Assembly (NCBI RefSeq): GCF_014648315.1
Contig: NZ_BMQW01000004.1
Coordinates: forward strand, 124,001-188,000
Reading direction: 5' to 3'
Length of the DNA stretch: 64,000 nucleotides
From: Shewanella ulleungensis
GTDB lineage: Bacteria > Pseudomonadota > Gammaproteobacteria > Enterobacterales > Shewanellaceae
Part shown: piece after piece, positions 28,671 to 43,628 of the stretch
Numbering within the stretch: the first letter of the stretch is position 1
How the letters are laid out: each line of letters opens with the position of its first letter
Notes under the pieces: generated by a model
What the model saw: the letters and a program-made list of their open reading frames with translations, nothing else
The model's database searches: none
What the model was told of the DNA's origin: nothing
Program-made: the position numbers and the translations under genes

Positions 28671-29191
28671 AATAAGCCCTTAATATTTATCAAAAGGGCG
28701 TCATTTTAAGGAGCAGTTAAACGTCTGTCTTGGTGCTAAATCAATAAAACGTTCGATCAATTCAAGTATGCTGCAAACTGAGATATGGAAGGAAAACTGT
28801 TTAAAACAATGCCAGACGTATTTACATGCCCAGAAATGAATATTTACTCATTTAGAATAATTTTTTATCCATAAACTGTATTTGAAATAAAATTCAATAT
28901 TTTTATTTCACATACAATTTTAACTGATTGTTACTAAAAGGTAATCATTTGTTTGAATAATTTCTAAAATTGTTTTTATTCATAAGGTTATAGCAACAAG
29001 AACGCAGTTAACGTTAACGTAAACTTGGTGGGTTGTTACGCTTATTTGGTAATTATATTTCAGTTTGTTGCATTTTTTTGGTTTGACCTTTATGCATTCT
29101 CAGTTTAATTTGAATGGTTCGGGTGCATATCTATGGAATGTTTCACATTTACCCCGAGTCGTATCCAGTAGAGGTTTAGGGGGTTTTTTGT
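28671..29191. promoter_or_regulatory. Long yhcC-gltB intergenic region with GTTAAC palindrome
   Basis: This 521-bp AT-rich gap between divergent genes shows no credible coding sequence. It should carry the gltBD promoter and leader. The clearest element is a perfect 12-bp palindrome, GTTAACGTTAAC (29007-29018), followed directly by the near-copy GTAAAC, which makes three tandem hexamers. Such a repeat could bind a dimeric regulator. In E. coli gltBD is controlled by Lrp from a long upstream region; I cannot identify Lrp sites reliably by eye here. Confidence 0.5.
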
Positions 29192-35049
<5,858 letters not shown>

Positions 35050-35127
35050 CGAGATTGACCAATATAGCCTGTGATTGATTACAGGCTAATAATTAACAGA
35101 ATGTACCGAGTTTGCTTGTGAATTTTA

Positions 35128-35154
35128 GCGCATCTATATGATGCGCATTTTTTT
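35128..35154 (+). terminator. Intrinsic terminator after gltD
   Basis: GCGCATC (35128-35134) pairs with GATGCGC (35140-35146) around TATAT and is followed by ATTTTTTT. A second hairpin without T-run, AGCCTGT with ACAGGCT, lies just before it (about 35068-35089). Together they close the gltBD operon. Confidence 0.85.
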
Positions 35155-35170
35155 GCCTAACCGTCGGTAA

Positions 35171-35836
35171 TTATTTATTCGCCAAGTTAACTAAAAAGTG
35201 GCTAAACAGTTTGTTTTTTAACTCCGGATGTTCGTCTAAAAATTTCACCCCTATTGTCATTTGTTCCTCATGCAGCTGCACCTTTACTGCAGATCCAGTT
35301 AAAATACCTGACAAGTTTTCATCAATCGAAATCGCCACATGAATTTCAGCACCTTGCTCAATATTCATTGATTTAGGCGCGAGCGTAACAAAACAACCTG
35401 TCAACGAAAAATCGAGCATTTTGGCATTGATTTTATTATCGTCATGCATAATAAACACATCTTGCTTAATATCGACTCGCTGCTGCTCTCTGACTTTTTT
35501 CTTGGTGATAGATTTAGGCACACTGAGACATAACATGCGCACAGGAAGATTAACCACCGACAAAATAGAGGTCTTAAAGGCAATGATGTCTTTGAAGCCG
35601 CTGTTGGTCATCGCTCTCACCACGATTTCAGCATTGGCTAACATATGCTGGTAAGCTTCAGAGAAATCTTTGGTGGGAAACTCAATCAAAATAAACCGGT
35701 TAATTTGATAACCAATCAAACTTGAACGAGATTGGACTTTTTTACCATTGGCAAAATGGATCTCAACAAACAACTCCATGCCAATATCAATTAAGCGCAA
35801 ATCGTCAAGCAACTCGCTCACTGGTGTTTTTATCAT
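35171..35836 (-). CDS. PilZ-domain cyclic-di-GMP receptor (YcgR-like)
   Basis: A 221-residue soluble protein. The N-terminal half (about 1-105) resembles the YcgR N-terminal (PilZN) beta domain; the C-terminal half (about 112-215) is a PilZ domain. The c-di-GMP binding motifs are present: REQQRVDIK (RxxxR) near residue 117 and DFSLTGCFV (D/NxSxxG) near 142. It probably alters motility or surface attachment when it binds c-di-GMP; the partner is unknown. It is convergent with gltD and single. A possible partner enzyme, the EAL protein at 48991, is 13 kb away. Confidence 0.85.
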   Translation of the reverse strand: MIKTPVSELLDDLRLIDIGMELFVEIHFANGKKVQSRSSLIGYQINRFILIEFPTKDFSEAYQHMLANAEIVVRAMTNSGFKDIIAFKTSILSVVNLPVRMLCLSVPKSITKKKVREQQRVDIKQDVFIMHDDNKINAKMLDFSLTGCFVTLAPKSMNIEQGAEIHVAISIDENLSGILTGSAVKVQLHEEQMTIGVKFLDEHPELKNKLFSHFLVNLANK

Positions 35837-36181
35837 AGAACTTTCACCCTATAAGTGGACGTGATAAAGCTCTTTTTCATCAACCTATAAGCCTAAATAT
35901 CATCATTAACATAAAGATAAAGATAACAGATTTAGGATCATAGTAGCTAGAGCCTGTCGATCTTTGTGCTTAAAACGCTATTTAATTACCCATGATAGCC
36001 GCGGCTTATGAGCGATTGCCTTGAAATCTAAGCTTGTTTTATTCAGTGAAGAGCACTTGCTACATGACGCGACACAAATAACCTTGCTGGATAATAATCC
36101 CAACGACATATTTACGAGCAGCATAAAAAATCAGGTCAGCAAAAGCTGACCTGAAATATACTGAGATAAATAACTATACGG
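35837..36181. terminator. Non-coding gap with a strong terminator at 36131-36154
   Basis: This 345-bp stretch holds the PilZ gene promoter region and the 3' end signal of the DoxX-like gene. A perfect 10-bp stem, TCAGGTCAGC (36131-36140) with GCTGACCTGA (36145-36154), has an AAAA loop and on the minus strand runs into TTTTTTATGC. I see no coding sequence in the remainder. Confidence 0.8.
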
Positions 36182-36598
36182 TTATTTAACTGTAAACTTA
36201 GTATCCTGTTCTCTTAATAAGTATAAGGCAAAACATGCTGCCCACATTGGCCATGCTGCAAAAAACAATAAGTTATTAAATGCATCAAAATATTGATTAA
36301 ATGCCGATAATGTAGAAGCACCATGCATTAAGAAAATCACACCGTAAGTGATGCGTTTTTTAATCCCAAGTACAAAGGCAAACACCAATAGCAATTGTAA
36401 TCCACCCATGACATACGCTGCGACTTCACTCACGCCGCCTATTCCGTAAAACTTCTCAAATATCTTCATGCTGTGGCCAGGATTAACAAATTTATCCAAT
36501 GTCCACACTAGCATCACGATAAAAACGCCAAGACGAAGAGACAGTAACGACCATTGCAATTTACTTTGAACGTCGCTATTTAGTGTTGTTTGCATCAT
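36182..36598 (-). CDS. DoxX-like four-helix membrane protein
   Basis: A 138-residue protein with four hydrophobic helices (about 19-35, 58-78, 85-103, 110-128). The layout and motif FEKFYGIGGVSEVAAYVMGG recall the DoxX/DoxD-like superfamily, which includes quinone-interacting and membrane redox proteins, but no function can be fixed. It is divergent from the TonB receptor gene, and the shared 209-bp region contains a perfect 20-bp palindrome, so both may answer to one regulator. It has its own terminator downstream. Confidence 0.7.
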   Translation of the reverse strand: MMQTTLNSDVQSKLQWSLLSLRLGVFIVMLVWTLDKFVNPGHSMKIFEKFYGIGGVSEVAAYVMGGLQLLLVFAFVLGIKKRITYGVIFLMHGASTLSAFNQYFDAFNNLLFFAAWPMWAACFALYLLREQDTKFTVK

Positions 36599-36663
36599 AA
36601 TTCCTTAAAAAATATAAATAAAACTCATTCTGCTGAGTGATTAATAAGCTAGACTAACCCTGT

Positions 36664-36683
36664 CAGATTAACGCGTTAATCTG
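36664..36683. promoter_or_regulatory. Perfect 20-bp palindrome, probable operator
   Basis: CAGATTAACG (36664-36673) is followed immediately by its exact reverse complement CGTTAATCTG (36674-36683). It lies between the divergent DoxX-like gene and the TonB receptor gene, 65 bp and 124 bp from their starts. This is the size and symmetry of a site for a dimeric repressor such as a TetR- or MarR-type protein. It is not a Fur box. No regulator gene is adjacent. Confidence 0.65.
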
Positions 36684-36807
36684 CGCCTAATTGACCGAGC
36701 CAAGCAAAATTATGTTGCACAACCACTTATTCCATTTAATTCTAAACTGACTTTATTTGGCATAAGATTGTTGTAATAAATACCGTCGTTAGTGGGTCTT
36801 TTAGGCC

Positions 36808-39192
36808 ATGTTCATTAAAGCAGAAAAAATTATGCCTATTTATCGTTATCCAAACCGCTCATTAACAGCATTGGCTGTTGGCTTAGCCTTATTCTCTTCG
36901 TTAACTGTCGTCGCTGATGACACTTCAGCTATCGAAGTTATTCATGTCTCAGGCAAAGCGATTAACGATAAAGGTTTATCACCTAAAAACAGCACCGTTG
37001 ATGGCCCATTTGGTGATGGGATTGCGCTTAAAGATATTGCCCGCTCGGTCACCCCGATCACCAGCGAGATGATTGAACAGCTTAATATCATCGACTTGTC
37101 AGATATTCAAAAAGTCAGCCCTAATAGTTATTCGGCTAGCGGCTTTGGCGCATCAAGCTTGCCGACTATTCGTGGTCAGTTAGGTGAGTTATACCAAGAC
37201 GGTGTGCGTCGCCAAGCAGGAAATAATGGTTTCGGCATTCCTATGTCCTTTAATGCCATAGATCAAATAGATGTGGTAAAAGGTGCGCCACCCGTATTGC
37301 TAGGCACCAGCCAACGTAACGGTGGCTTTGTTAATGTACACTCAAAAGTAGCACCCACTAATGACAAATTTGCTAACCTTACCGCTTCTGCCGGCAGTTG
37401 GGAGCATTACCGTGCTCAATTAGATGTAGCAACAGATATCGTCGAAGATCAAAGTGGCGTGCGGTTAAGTGTCGAGCATATCGATAATGGCAGCTATTAT
37501 GATTACTCAGGTTTTCAAAGCGACAGTATTTTTGCAGCATTTCGCCTATTACCAGACGATGCCAGCACCTGGGACATCAATGTCGAATATTATGATGTCG
37601 ATTTTACCGACAACGCTGGGATAAACCGCCCAACCCAAGCATTAATTGATGATGGCTTATATGTGACTGGTCAAGGCGTTCAACCTAATGGCAGCACCAT
37701 AGCTGGCGCTAATGCCATTGTGTCGCCAACAGGATTAGTAAAAATAGATCGCAGCCAGGTTTTGACCGACCCTGACAACATCAACAACGCGCAAACATTT
37801 ATCATTCACAGCACTTATGTGCGTGAGTTAAGCGATAAAGCCACCTTTAAAAATATCACTTACTACCAGCATTTAGAGCGCGAAGAAATTGCCCAAAACA
37901 GTTTTGTTGAAATCATCGATGGCGCTGACACTGCACAAAACCGAGTTGAGCTAGCCTATCAATGGAATAATGATCAAAACACTATTGTTGCCGCCGACAT
38001 ACGCTACAACAAGGTATTAGGTTACAGCCAATTTACCACCGAAGCCGATTTACCTATCGATTTAACAGGCCCAATTGAAAATCGCCGAATCCCACTGACT
38101 GCAGAACAACAAGCCAGGTTAGTTGAACTGCGCCCAGGGGTGTTTGTATCACCAGGGGCGCAATACGACATTGATGGTAATGGCAGCGGCGACTATTCAT
38201 TATCAGACACTACAGACTCAACCAGCTGGCAAACAGGCTTAGCCATTCAACACAATAGTCAATGGACCGATAAATTATCGACCAGCATAGGGTATCGTGC
38301 CGACTTTTATGATGTTGAGGCTCGAGATGCCTTAGCACCCCAAGGTCAAATCGCCGCCAGTGATTCAATTAATGAAATGCTCGAATCTGGGCAAATTAGT
38401 ATTAGCTATCAACTGAGCGACTTTATCACCACTTATGCCAGTGCCAGTTATAACGAATCCACCTCAAACAGCATGGCGGGCGGCACCACATTAGGCGCCA
38501 ATAACCAAATTAGCAGTCAAAACTTTGCTACCGAAAACACCTTAACCGAAGTGGGAATTAAATATTCGCCAAACGATAGTGCCTGGTATGTCGATGCAGC
38601 AGTGTTTGATCAAAAACGCAGTTTGCGAAATCGTGATGGCAGCAATACAGGTATTCGCACTAAAGGATTTGAAGCACAAGCCTTTTATGATGCTGACCCT
38701 TATTGGTTTAGTGCGGGCTACAGTTATTTAGATGCTCGTTATGATAATTCAGCCAGTAGCCAAGATACGGTTCAAGTCGCCGATGCCTTTGATAATTCAC
38801 GTCCAGATATCATTACCGGCACCGGAATAGGCGCACCCAATTTTGCCTCATTCGCGCCATCAAATAGCCGCGTACAAGGTTTACCTGAACAATCGCTCAC
38901 AATTAATGGCGGAATTGCAATTACTGAGAAATGGAAAGCCGGTTTCTCCGGTCTATATACCAAGAGTTATCCATTGGACTATTTAGCGACTGTGTATATT
39001 CGCGATCAATACACGCTCAATATCAATACTCGTTATGACTTTAGCGAACAAACCAGCGTAAGACTTGACGTGAATAACGTCACAGACCAAAAGAACTGGC
39101 GCCCAGTATTTGAAGGCGGTTATTTTGGTTCTACCTTGGTTTACCCTGAGTTACCGATTAATGCCACCCTGACATTGCAGCATTCATTTTAA
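36808..39192 (+). CDS. TonB-dependent outer membrane receptor
   Basis: A 794-residue outer membrane receptor. A signal peptide ends near VVA (about residue 36 from the first ATG); the ATG at 36832 is an equally good start, as neither has a clear ribosome site. A TonB box (EVIHVSG, about 43-49) precedes the plug domain (about 60-185, with LPTIRGQLGELYQDGVRR and IDQIDVVKGAPPVLLG), then a 22-strand barrel ends in the terminal aromatic HSF. The plug and barrel resemble ferric siderophore receptors, but the ligand is unknown and no Fur site is evident. It is upstream of the VTT-oxidoreductase fusion by 11 bp, so both are likely co-transcribed. Confidence 0.9.
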   Translation: MFIKAEKIMPIYRYPNRSLTALAVGLALFSSLTVVADDTSAIEVIHVSGKAINDKGLSPKNSTVDGPFGDGIALKDIARSVTPITSEMIEQLNIIDLSDIQKVSPNSYSASGFGASSLPTIRGQLGELYQDGVRRQAGNNGFGIPMSFNAIDQIDVVKGAPPVLLGTSQRNGGFVNVHSKVAPTNDKFANLTASAGSWEHYRAQLDVATDIVEDQSGVRLSVEHIDNGSYYDYSGFQSDSIFAAFRLLPDDASTWDINVEYYDVDFTDNAGINRPTQALIDDGLYVTGQGVQPNGSTIAGANAIVSPTGLVKIDRSQVLTDPDNINNAQTFIIHSTYVRELSDKATFKNITYYQHLEREEIAQNSFVEIIDGADTAQNRVELAYQWNNDQNTIVAADIRYNKVLGYSQFTTEADLPIDLTGPIENRRIPLTAEQQARLVELRPGVFVSPGAQYDIDGNGSGDYSLSDTTDSTSWQTGLAIQHNSQWTDKLSTSIGYRADFYDVEARDALAPQGQIAASDSINEMLESGQISISYQLSDFITTYASASYNESTSNSMAGGTTLGANNQISSQNFATENTLTEVGIKYSPNDSAWYVDAAVFDQKRSLRNRDGSNTGIRTKGFEAQAFYDADPYWFSAGYSYLDARYDNSASSQDTVQVADAFDNSRPDIITGTGIGAPNFASFAPSNSRVQGLPEQSLTINGGIAITEKWKAGFSGLYTKSYPLDYLATVYIRDQYTLNINTRYDFSEQTSVRLDVNNVTDQKNWRPVFEGGYFGSTLVYPELPINATLTLQHSF

Positions 39193-39203
39193 GGCTATAA
39201 AAC

Positions 39204-41357
39204 ATGTTGAAAAAAATCGTATTACTAATTATTGCAGCAACACTGGTGGGGTTATTTTTCCACTTTAATTTAAACCAATTGCTCACACTTGATGGCCTTA
39301 AAGGCTCAATGGAGCAATTCAGCCAACTGCGCCAAGAATCACCGGTATTAGTCATCGGTGGCTTCTTTGCATTGTATGTGGCAGTCACTGCATTGTCCTT
39401 ACCTGGCGCGGCGATTCTTACCATCGCCTCAGGTGCGTTATTTGGCATCGTCGAAGGCTTAATTATTGCCTCATTCGCATCAAGCATTGGTGCCACACTC
39501 GCCTTTTTAGTGTCGCGTTACTTATTACGCGACTCTATTAAACAACGCTTTCCAGAGCGTTTAGCGGCCATTGATGCCGGAATTGAAAAAGAAGGTGGCT
39601 TTTACCTATTCACTCTACGGTTAGTGCCTATTTTCCCGTTCTTTTTAATCAACATGCTGATGGGCGTTACTGCGTTTAAATCGTGGACTTTCTATTGGGT
39701 AAGCCAAGTCGGTATGTTTTTAGGCACCTTTGTTTACGTCAATGCCGGGACTCAATTAGCACAAATCGACAGTCTGTCTAACATTTTATCGTTCAACCTA
39801 ATTGTGTCATTTGCCCTATTAGGCTTATTCCCACTTATCGCTAAGGCCATCGTCAATATGATTAAAAAACGTCGCGTGTACAGCAACTGGACTAAACCCA
39901 CTAAATTTGATCGAAATATGATTGTGATTGGTGCAGGTGCTGGTGGTCTTGTAACCAGTTATATTGCCGCCGCTGTAAAAGCTAAGGTGACCTTAATTGA
40001 AGCCGGTGAAATGGGTGGAGACTGTTTAAACTATGGCTGTGTACCCAGTAAAGCCATTATTAAGAGTGCCAAAATAGCCCAGCAAATCCGTAATGCCCAT
40101 CATTACGGCCTAGAAGACACCACTCCAGAGTTTTCGTTTAAAAAAGTCATGGCCCGAGTACATCAAGTGGTTGCCGATATAGCCCCACACGACAGTGTTG
40201 AGCGTTACACCAATTTAGGGGTTGATGTTGTTAAGGGTTACGGCAAGTTAATCGACCCATGGACAGTCGAAATTACCTACCCAGACGGGAACACCACTCG
40301 CTTAACCGCGCGCAGCATTGTTATTGCCACGGGTGCTCGACCATTTGTGCCGCCATTACCGGGCATTGAAGAAGTCGGTTATGTCACCAGTGATACCTTA
40401 TGGAACGAGTTTGCCAAACTTGATACTGCACCACAAAAATTAGTGGTACTTGGCGGCGGTCCAATTGGCTCAGAGCTGGCACAAAGCTTTGCTCGTTTAG
40501 GATCACAAGTGACTCAAGTTGAAATGGCTGAGCGCATCATGATTAAAGAAGATGTTGAAGTCTCTGAGTTTGCTACCCAAGCTTTGAAAAACAGTGGCGT
40601 GAATATATTAACCTCACACCAAGCGCTGCGCTGCGAACTGCGAGACGGTAAAAAATACCTTATCGTTAAGCATCAAGAGCAAGAACTAGCGTTAGAATAC
40701 GACCAGCTTTTATGTGCCGTCGGTCGTAGTGCACGCTTAAGTGGTTATGGACTAGAAGAATTAGGGATTGAAACAAACCGTACAATACAAACCAACGAAT
40801 ACCTAGAAACTCTGTACCCTAATATCTTTGCTGCTGGCGACATTGTTGGCCCATATCAATTTACTCATGTGGCAGCACATCAAGGCTGGTACGCTGCGGT
40901 AAATGGACTATTTGGGCACCTGAAAAAGTTTAAAGTCGACTACCGCGTTATCCCGTGGACAACTTTTATCGATCCAGAAGTGGCGCGCGTGGGTATAAAC
41001 GAATATGAAGCCAAGCAGCAAGGTATTGATTACGAAGTGACTCGTTTTGATTTTGCCGAGCTTGACCGTGCAATAACCGACAGCGCGACCGACGGTTTTA
41101 TTAAAGTCATTACGCCTAAGGGGAAAGATAAAATTTTAGGTGTCACCATAGTCTCTGAGCATGCTGGTGACTTAATAGCAGAATTTGTATTAGCCATGAA
41201 GCACGGTCTAGGACTAAATAAGATTTTAGGTACTATCCACAGCTACCCAACATGGGCCGAAGGCAACAAGTACGCTGCCGGAGAATGGAAACGTAACCAT
41301 GCCCCAGCAACTGTGTTGCTTTGGTTAGAAAAATACCACACATGGCGCCGTGGTTAA
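39204..41357 (+). CDS. VTT (TVP38/TMEM64) domain fused to MerA-like FAD disulfide oxidoreductase
   Basis: A 717-residue fusion. Residues 1-225 form a membrane VTT/DedA-like domain with about six helices, including ALSLPGAAILTIASGALFG and GATLAFLVSRYLLRD. Residues 235-717 form a class I pyridine nucleotide-disulfide oxidoreductase: FAD motif VIGAGAGGLV, redox pair Cys274/Cys279 (GGDCLNYGCVPSK), NAD motif VVLGGGPIGSELA, and dimer domain. The usual catalytic His-x-His-Pro is IHSYPTWAEG, with Tyr as in mercuric reductase, but the C-terminal Cys pair needed to bind Hg(II) is missing (end WLEKYHTWRRG). It is therefore not a normal MerA. The substrate is unknown. Confidence 0.9.
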   Translation: MLKKIVLLIIAATLVGLFFHFNLNQLLTLDGLKGSMEQFSQLRQESPVLVIGGFFALYVAVTALSLPGAAILTIASGALFGIVEGLIIASFASSIGATLAFLVSRYLLRDSIKQRFPERLAAIDAGIEKEGGFYLFTLRLVPIFPFFLINMLMGVTAFKSWTFYWVSQVGMFLGTFVYVNAGTQLAQIDSLSNILSFNLIVSFALLGLFPLIAKAIVNMIKKRRVYSNWTKPTKFDRNMIVIGAGAGGLVTSYIAAAVKAKVTLIEAGEMGGDCLNYGCVPSKAIIKSAKIAQQIRNAHHYGLEDTTPEFSFKKVMARVHQVVADIAPHDSVERYTNLGVDVVKGYGKLIDPWTVEITYPDGNTTRLTARSIVIATGARPFVPPLPGIEEVGYVTSDTLWNEFAKLDTAPQKLVVLGGGPIGSELAQSFARLGSQVTQVEMAERIMIKEDVEVSEFATQALKNSGVNILTSHQALRCELRDGKKYLIVKHQEQELALEYDQLLCAVGRSARLSGYGLEELGIETNRTIQTNEYLETLYPNIFAAGDIVGPYQFTHVAAHQGWYAAVNGLFGHLKKFKVDYRVIPWTTFIDPEVARVGINEYEAKQQGIDYEVTRFDFAELDRAITDSATDGFIKVITPKGKDKILGVTIVSEHAGDLIAEFVLAMKHGLGLNKILGTIHSYPTWAEGNKYAAGEWKRNHAPATVLLWLEKYHTWRRG

Positions 41358-41491
41358 TCCCTTAAAAGACGACCCAATGATAGCGTCAGTTAACCCTGAT
41401 TAACTGACGCATATTTAATGAAACACGCGTAAATCAATAGCAAACTGCCCGGCAAGGGATGATGCCAATCGCAGTAAGAGAGCCAAATAAG

Positions 41492-42349
41492 ATGAGAACA
41501 ATATTCAAGGCATTTGTCGCAAGTGTTGTCATTGCGCCCCTACTCTGTAGCACCCTACTATTCAGCCAAATCAGTGTTGCTGCCGAAGTAATGCCAGTGG
41601 AAACCACAACTGAATCGGCCTTACACCAACAATGGCAAGCTCTGGTGAGTCAGCACGTAAAGCCGATTAATCATGGCAGTAGTACTGCGGTAGATTATGC
41701 AGAAATGCAAGTCGCACGCACTCAACTGCAAAGCTACCTCAAGCAGCTGAGCAACATCAGTCAGACGCAATTTGATGCATGGGATAAATCAACACAATTG
41801 GCCATGCTCATCAATGCGTACAACGCCTGGACCGTTGAGTTAATCTTAACCAAGTATCCCGAGATTGAATCAATTAAAGACCTAGGCGGATTATTTAGTT
41901 CGCCTTGGGACAAAAGTTTTATTCCTTTACTCGGTAAAAGCCGCAGCCTAAATGACATTGAGCACAAGCTTATTCGCGGCAGTGGAAGATACAATGATCC
42001 TAGAATCCATTTTGCGGTAAATTGTGCCAGCATAGGCTGCCCTGCTTTGCTTGAAGAAGCCTATACCGGCAGCAAGCTTGAGCAGCAACTCGATGCACAA
42101 ACCAAGCGTTTTTTAGCTGACAGCAGTCGTAACTATGCCAAAGGCGACACGGTTTATTTATCTGCCATTTTTAAATGGTATGGCGATGACTTTACTCAAG
42201 GCTTTGCCGGGGCGGATTCTGTTGAAGCGTTTTTATTGTTGTACCCTAACGCATTACAACTCAATGCGGTTCAGCAAACTGCAGCAAAAAAACAGCAATT
42301 AGCTATCGACTTTCTCGATTATAACTGGTCGTTAAATGCAGTTAGATAA
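41492..42349 (+). CDS. DUF547 secreted protein
   Basis: A 285-residue exported protein from the ATG at 41492 (MRTIFKAFVASVVIAPLL, signal peptide to about VAA); an in-frame ATG at 41459 is also possible. The DUF547 domain covers about 95-230, with the conserved INAYNAWTVELIL, FAVNCASIGCPAL and LNDIEHKLIR motifs. The conserved Asn, Cys and His residues suggest an enzymatic fold, yet the function of DUF547 is unknown. It lies 134 bp downstream of the VTT-oxidoreductase gene and overlaps or abuts ynjB, so it belongs to the same cluster. Confidence 0.87.
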   Translation: MRTIFKAFVASVVIAPLLCSTLLFSQISVAAEVMPVETTTESALHQQWQALVSQHVKPINHGSSTAVDYAEMQVARTQLQSYLKQLSNISQTQFDAWDKSTQLAMLINAYNAWTVELILTKYPEIESIKDLGGLFSSPWDKSFIPLLGKSRSLNDIEHKLIRGSGRYNDPRIHFAVNCASIGCPALLEEAYTGSKLEQQLDAQTKRFLADSSRNYAKGDTVYLSAIFKWYGDDFTQGFAGADSVEAFLLLYPNALQLNAVQQTAAKKQQLAIDFLDYNWSLNAVR

Positions 42350-42380
42350 GCAAATATTCCCGAGTACAATCTGTAACATA

Positions 42381-43628
42381 ATGAAGCATATTGTGGCTGC
42401 TACGGCATTAGGTATCAGTGTGTATGCCTGCCTTTGGATCAGCGTGGCTTATTCACAACCCCATAAGCTTGCCGCATGGGAACTGATTGAAACTCGTGGG
42501 GTTAACCAAGATGTATACTTTCATGCTTGGGGCGGCGATCCGCAAATCAATCGCTATATTCAGTGGGTTGCAGAACAAGTTAAGCAGCAATACCAAATCA
42601 CATTACACCATGTAAAACTGACCGACACAGGCGAAGCCGTTAGCCGAGTATTGGCTGAGAAATCTGCCAATAACGACAATAACGGTCAAGTTGATCTAGT
42701 GTGGATCAATGGCGAAAATTTCGCCGCAATGGCAAAACATCAATTATTAACGCCTAACTGGGTGGCGCAATTGCCCAACTTTGCCTTAACCGATCCAGAT
42801 AATAACCCCGCCATGACACGTGATTTTGGCGTACCCACTCAAGGCATGGAAGCGCCATGGGGTAAAGCTGCACTGACGTTTTATTATGACAGTTTACTCA
42901 CCCAGACTCCGCCACAAACATTACAGCAATTAAACATTTGGTCCAAACAATATCCGGGGCGTTTTAGTTACCCTAAGCCGCCTGATTTTTTAGCAATGAG
43001 CTTTTTAAAATACGCGCTAATCACCCTTAACGACAGTCAACCTGAAACCATAAAAAATCGGCTTTACCAGCAAGCTGACGCCCAAAGTCAGGCATTATTA
43101 TTGCCAGCACTTTGGCAATATTTAGACGATTTACACCCGTACTTATGGCGTAAAGGCCAACACTTTATGTCTAGCGGCTTAGCACTGCGCCGATTAATGG
43201 GGGATGGTGAGCTGACATTGGCATTTACCTTTTCTGCAACAGAAGTACCGGCCGCTATCGCGCGCTTTGATTTACCAGACAGCACCAGAAGCTATCGCAT
43301 GCGTGATGGCAGTCTAAGTAACATCCATTTTATTGCCATTCCTTACAATGCAGCCCATACAGATAGCGCTAAATTGGTAGTGAACTTTTTACTCAGCCCA
43401 AAAGCGCAAGCCAAAAAGCAACAAGCAAACGTGTGGGGTGACACCAGTGTGATTGCATTATCTCAGTTGCCTGCGGCGCAGCAGATGTGGTTTGAGCCAC
43501 CAGCACAGTCACACCCAAGTGCCAATGTTACTAACCAAGATATCAGCCCCGCATTAAGTGAACCGCACCCAAGTTGGACTAAAGTCATTGCAACGCAATG
43601 GTTGCAGCGTTATGGAGTGATGCGGTGA
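42381..43628 (+). CDS. ynjB: YnjB-type ABC transporter substrate-binding protein
   Basis: A periplasmic binding protein of about 415 residues. I use the ATG at 42381, which starts directly at a signal peptide (MKHIVAATALGISVYACLW); an ATG at 42336, overlapping the DUF547 gene, adds 15 residues. Hallmarks of the YnjB family include VYFHAWGGDPQINRYIQWV near the mature start, VDLVWINGENFAAMA and GVPTQGMEAPWGKAALTFYYD. It belongs with ferric/thiamine/polyamine-type binding proteins; the YnjBCD substrate is not established. The ynjC GTG start overlaps its stop by 4 bp. Confidence 0.9.
   Translation: MKHIVAATALGISVYACLWISVAYSQPHKLAAWELIETRGVNQDVYFHAWGGDPQINRYIQWVAEQVKQQYQITLHHVKLTDTGEAVSRVLAEKSANNDNNGQVDLVWINGENFAAMAKHQLLTPNWVAQLPNFALTDPDNNPAMTRDFGVPTQGMEAPWGKAALTFYYDSLLTQTPPQTLQQLNIWSKQYPGRFSYPKPPDFLAMSFLKYALITLNDSQPETIKNRLYQQADAQSQALLLPALWQYLDDLHPYLWRKGQHFMSSGLALRRLMGDGELTLAFTFSATEVPAAIARFDLPDSTRSYRMRDGSLSNIHFIAIPYNAAHTDSAKLVVNFLLSPKAQAKKQQANVWGDTSVIALSQLPAAQQMWFEPPAQSHPSANVTNQDISPALSEPHPSWTKVIATQWLQRYGVMR

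Noticed and set aside
36599..36807. Fur box upstream of the TonB receptor
   Set aside because: I looked for GATAATGATAATCATTATC-like sequence and found none close enough; the palindrome present is different.
39204..41357. Mercury resistance (mer) function for the oxidoreductase
   Set aside because: The C-terminal Cys pair and the N-terminal NmerA domain of MerA are missing, and no merR, merT or merP is adjacent.
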